The notes under the pieces: model-generated
What the model saw: only the letters and a program-made list of their open reading frames with translations
Database searches by the model: none
Told to the model about the DNA's origin: nothing
Assembly (NCBI GenBank): GCA_029260415.1
Contig: JAJDDH010000188.1
Coordinates: 1 to 6,324, forward strand
Origin: Phycisphaerales bacterium
Lineage (GTDB): Bacteria; Planctomycetota; Phycisphaerae; Phycisphaerales; UBA1924
Length of the DNA: 6,324 nucleotides
Direction of reading: 5' to 3'
Made by a program: the position numbers and the translations under genes
Part shown: positions 5,940 through 6,324 of the stretch, one piece after another
How the letters are laid out: every line of letters starts with the position of its first letter
How positions within the stretch are numbered: the stretch's first letter is position 1

Positions 5940-6324
5940 ATGAATCGCGCCACTGCCGTCATCTCGGTGCTCGCCGCGATCGCGGGGCTCGCCAGCGCCC
6001 ACGACGTCACCTTCCTCCCCACCAACTACTACGGCTCCGACACCTCCGAGGACGGCTCCGTCGTCGTGGGCAACCTCGCCGGTCCGTATGAGACCTTCCG
6101 CTGGACCGCGGAAACCGGGGCGGTCCTGCTGGGGCAGGCGACCGTGCCTGTGCTGGGCACGGGGGCGGGCTCGCCCGACATCTCGTACGACGGCACGCGG
6201 ATCTCCGCGACCATCCTCGACGAGACCGGTTCGTTCGCGACCTGGGGCATCTGGACCGAAGGACTCGGCTGGGAAGAACTCATCCCGCCGCTGGCGCCCG
6301 ACGGCATCAACGTGGACAACAGTG
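5940..6324 (+). CDS. Exported protein with HAF-type repeats, 3' end cut
   Basis: The ATG at 5940 is preceded by GGAGAA (5928-5933, six bases upstream). The frame is open to the window end (128 full codons). Residues 1-20 form a signal peptide: MNRATAV, a hydrophobic core ISVLAAIAGL, then ASA before H21. The mature part shows SEDGSVVVGNLAGPYETFRWTAETGAVLLG, written here as two adjoining motifs: SEDGSVVVG and FRWTAETG. This is the 'DG..VVG....AFRWT..G' pattern of HAF extracellular repeats. A second unit begins with SPDISYDGTRISATI and WGIWTEGLGWEEL. HAF repeats are probably beta-propeller-like blades in secreted proteins; their ligand is unknown. Planctomycete members often end in a PEP-CTERM tail, which here would lie beyond the window. 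The first three codons (ATG AAT CGC) and the signal peptide style match the upstream exported-protein gene, but the mature proteins are not obviously related. It may be co-transcribed with that gene by read-through. Confidence 0.8.
   Translation, partial: MNRATAVISVLAAIAGLASAHDVTFLPTNYYGSDTSEDGSVVVGNLAGPYETFRWTAETGAVLLGQATVPVLGTGAGSPDISYDGTRISATILDETGSFATWGIWTEGLGWEELIPPLAPDGINVDNS

Overview
The window is GC-rich, dense bacterial DNA that looks like a planctomycete, most likely of the class Phycisphaerae. Two things point there: a membrane-anchored Ser/Thr kinase fused to kinesin-light-chain-like TPR repeats, and small secreted proteins ending in a PEP-CTERM-type tail with the form VPAPGS, a short hydrophobic stretch and RRRR. 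This placement rests on gene style, not on a marker gene.

Layout from left to right. (1) Positions 1-2372 (+): a Ser/Thr kinase-TPR receptor, cut at its 5' end just before the catalytic lysine. (2) Positions 2487-3662 (+): sat, a single-domain sulfate adenylyltransferase with its own good ribosome site, followed by a strong intrinsic terminator at 3691-3721. (3) Positions 3754-4974 (-): an unrecognised 406-residue protein with a probable N-terminal helix-turn-helix, convergent with sat. (4) Positions 4975-5181: a divergent intergenic region with an AT-rich island and a perfect 20-bp palindrome that touches a candidate promoter. (5) Positions 5182-5832 (+): a small exported protein with a PEP-CTERM-like C-terminus, followed by a GC-rich hairpin. 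(6) Position 5940 to the right edge (+): the start of a second exported protein with HAF-type repeats, cut by the window end.

The kinase and sat look like ordinary housekeeping or signalling genes with no evident link to the rest. The most interesting unit is the divergent pair: a putative DNA-binding protein of unknown family and a secreted surface-type protein, sharing an intergenic region with an operator-like palindrome. A degenerate second copy lies 24 bp away. The simplest reading is a local regulator controlling itself and the neighbouring secreted gene or genes; this is inference. The second point is that the Sat protein has the normal catalytic motifs but has lost the cysteines of the family's zinc-binding cluster. 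I saw no CRISPR array, tRNA, rRNA, insertion sequence or phage gene.
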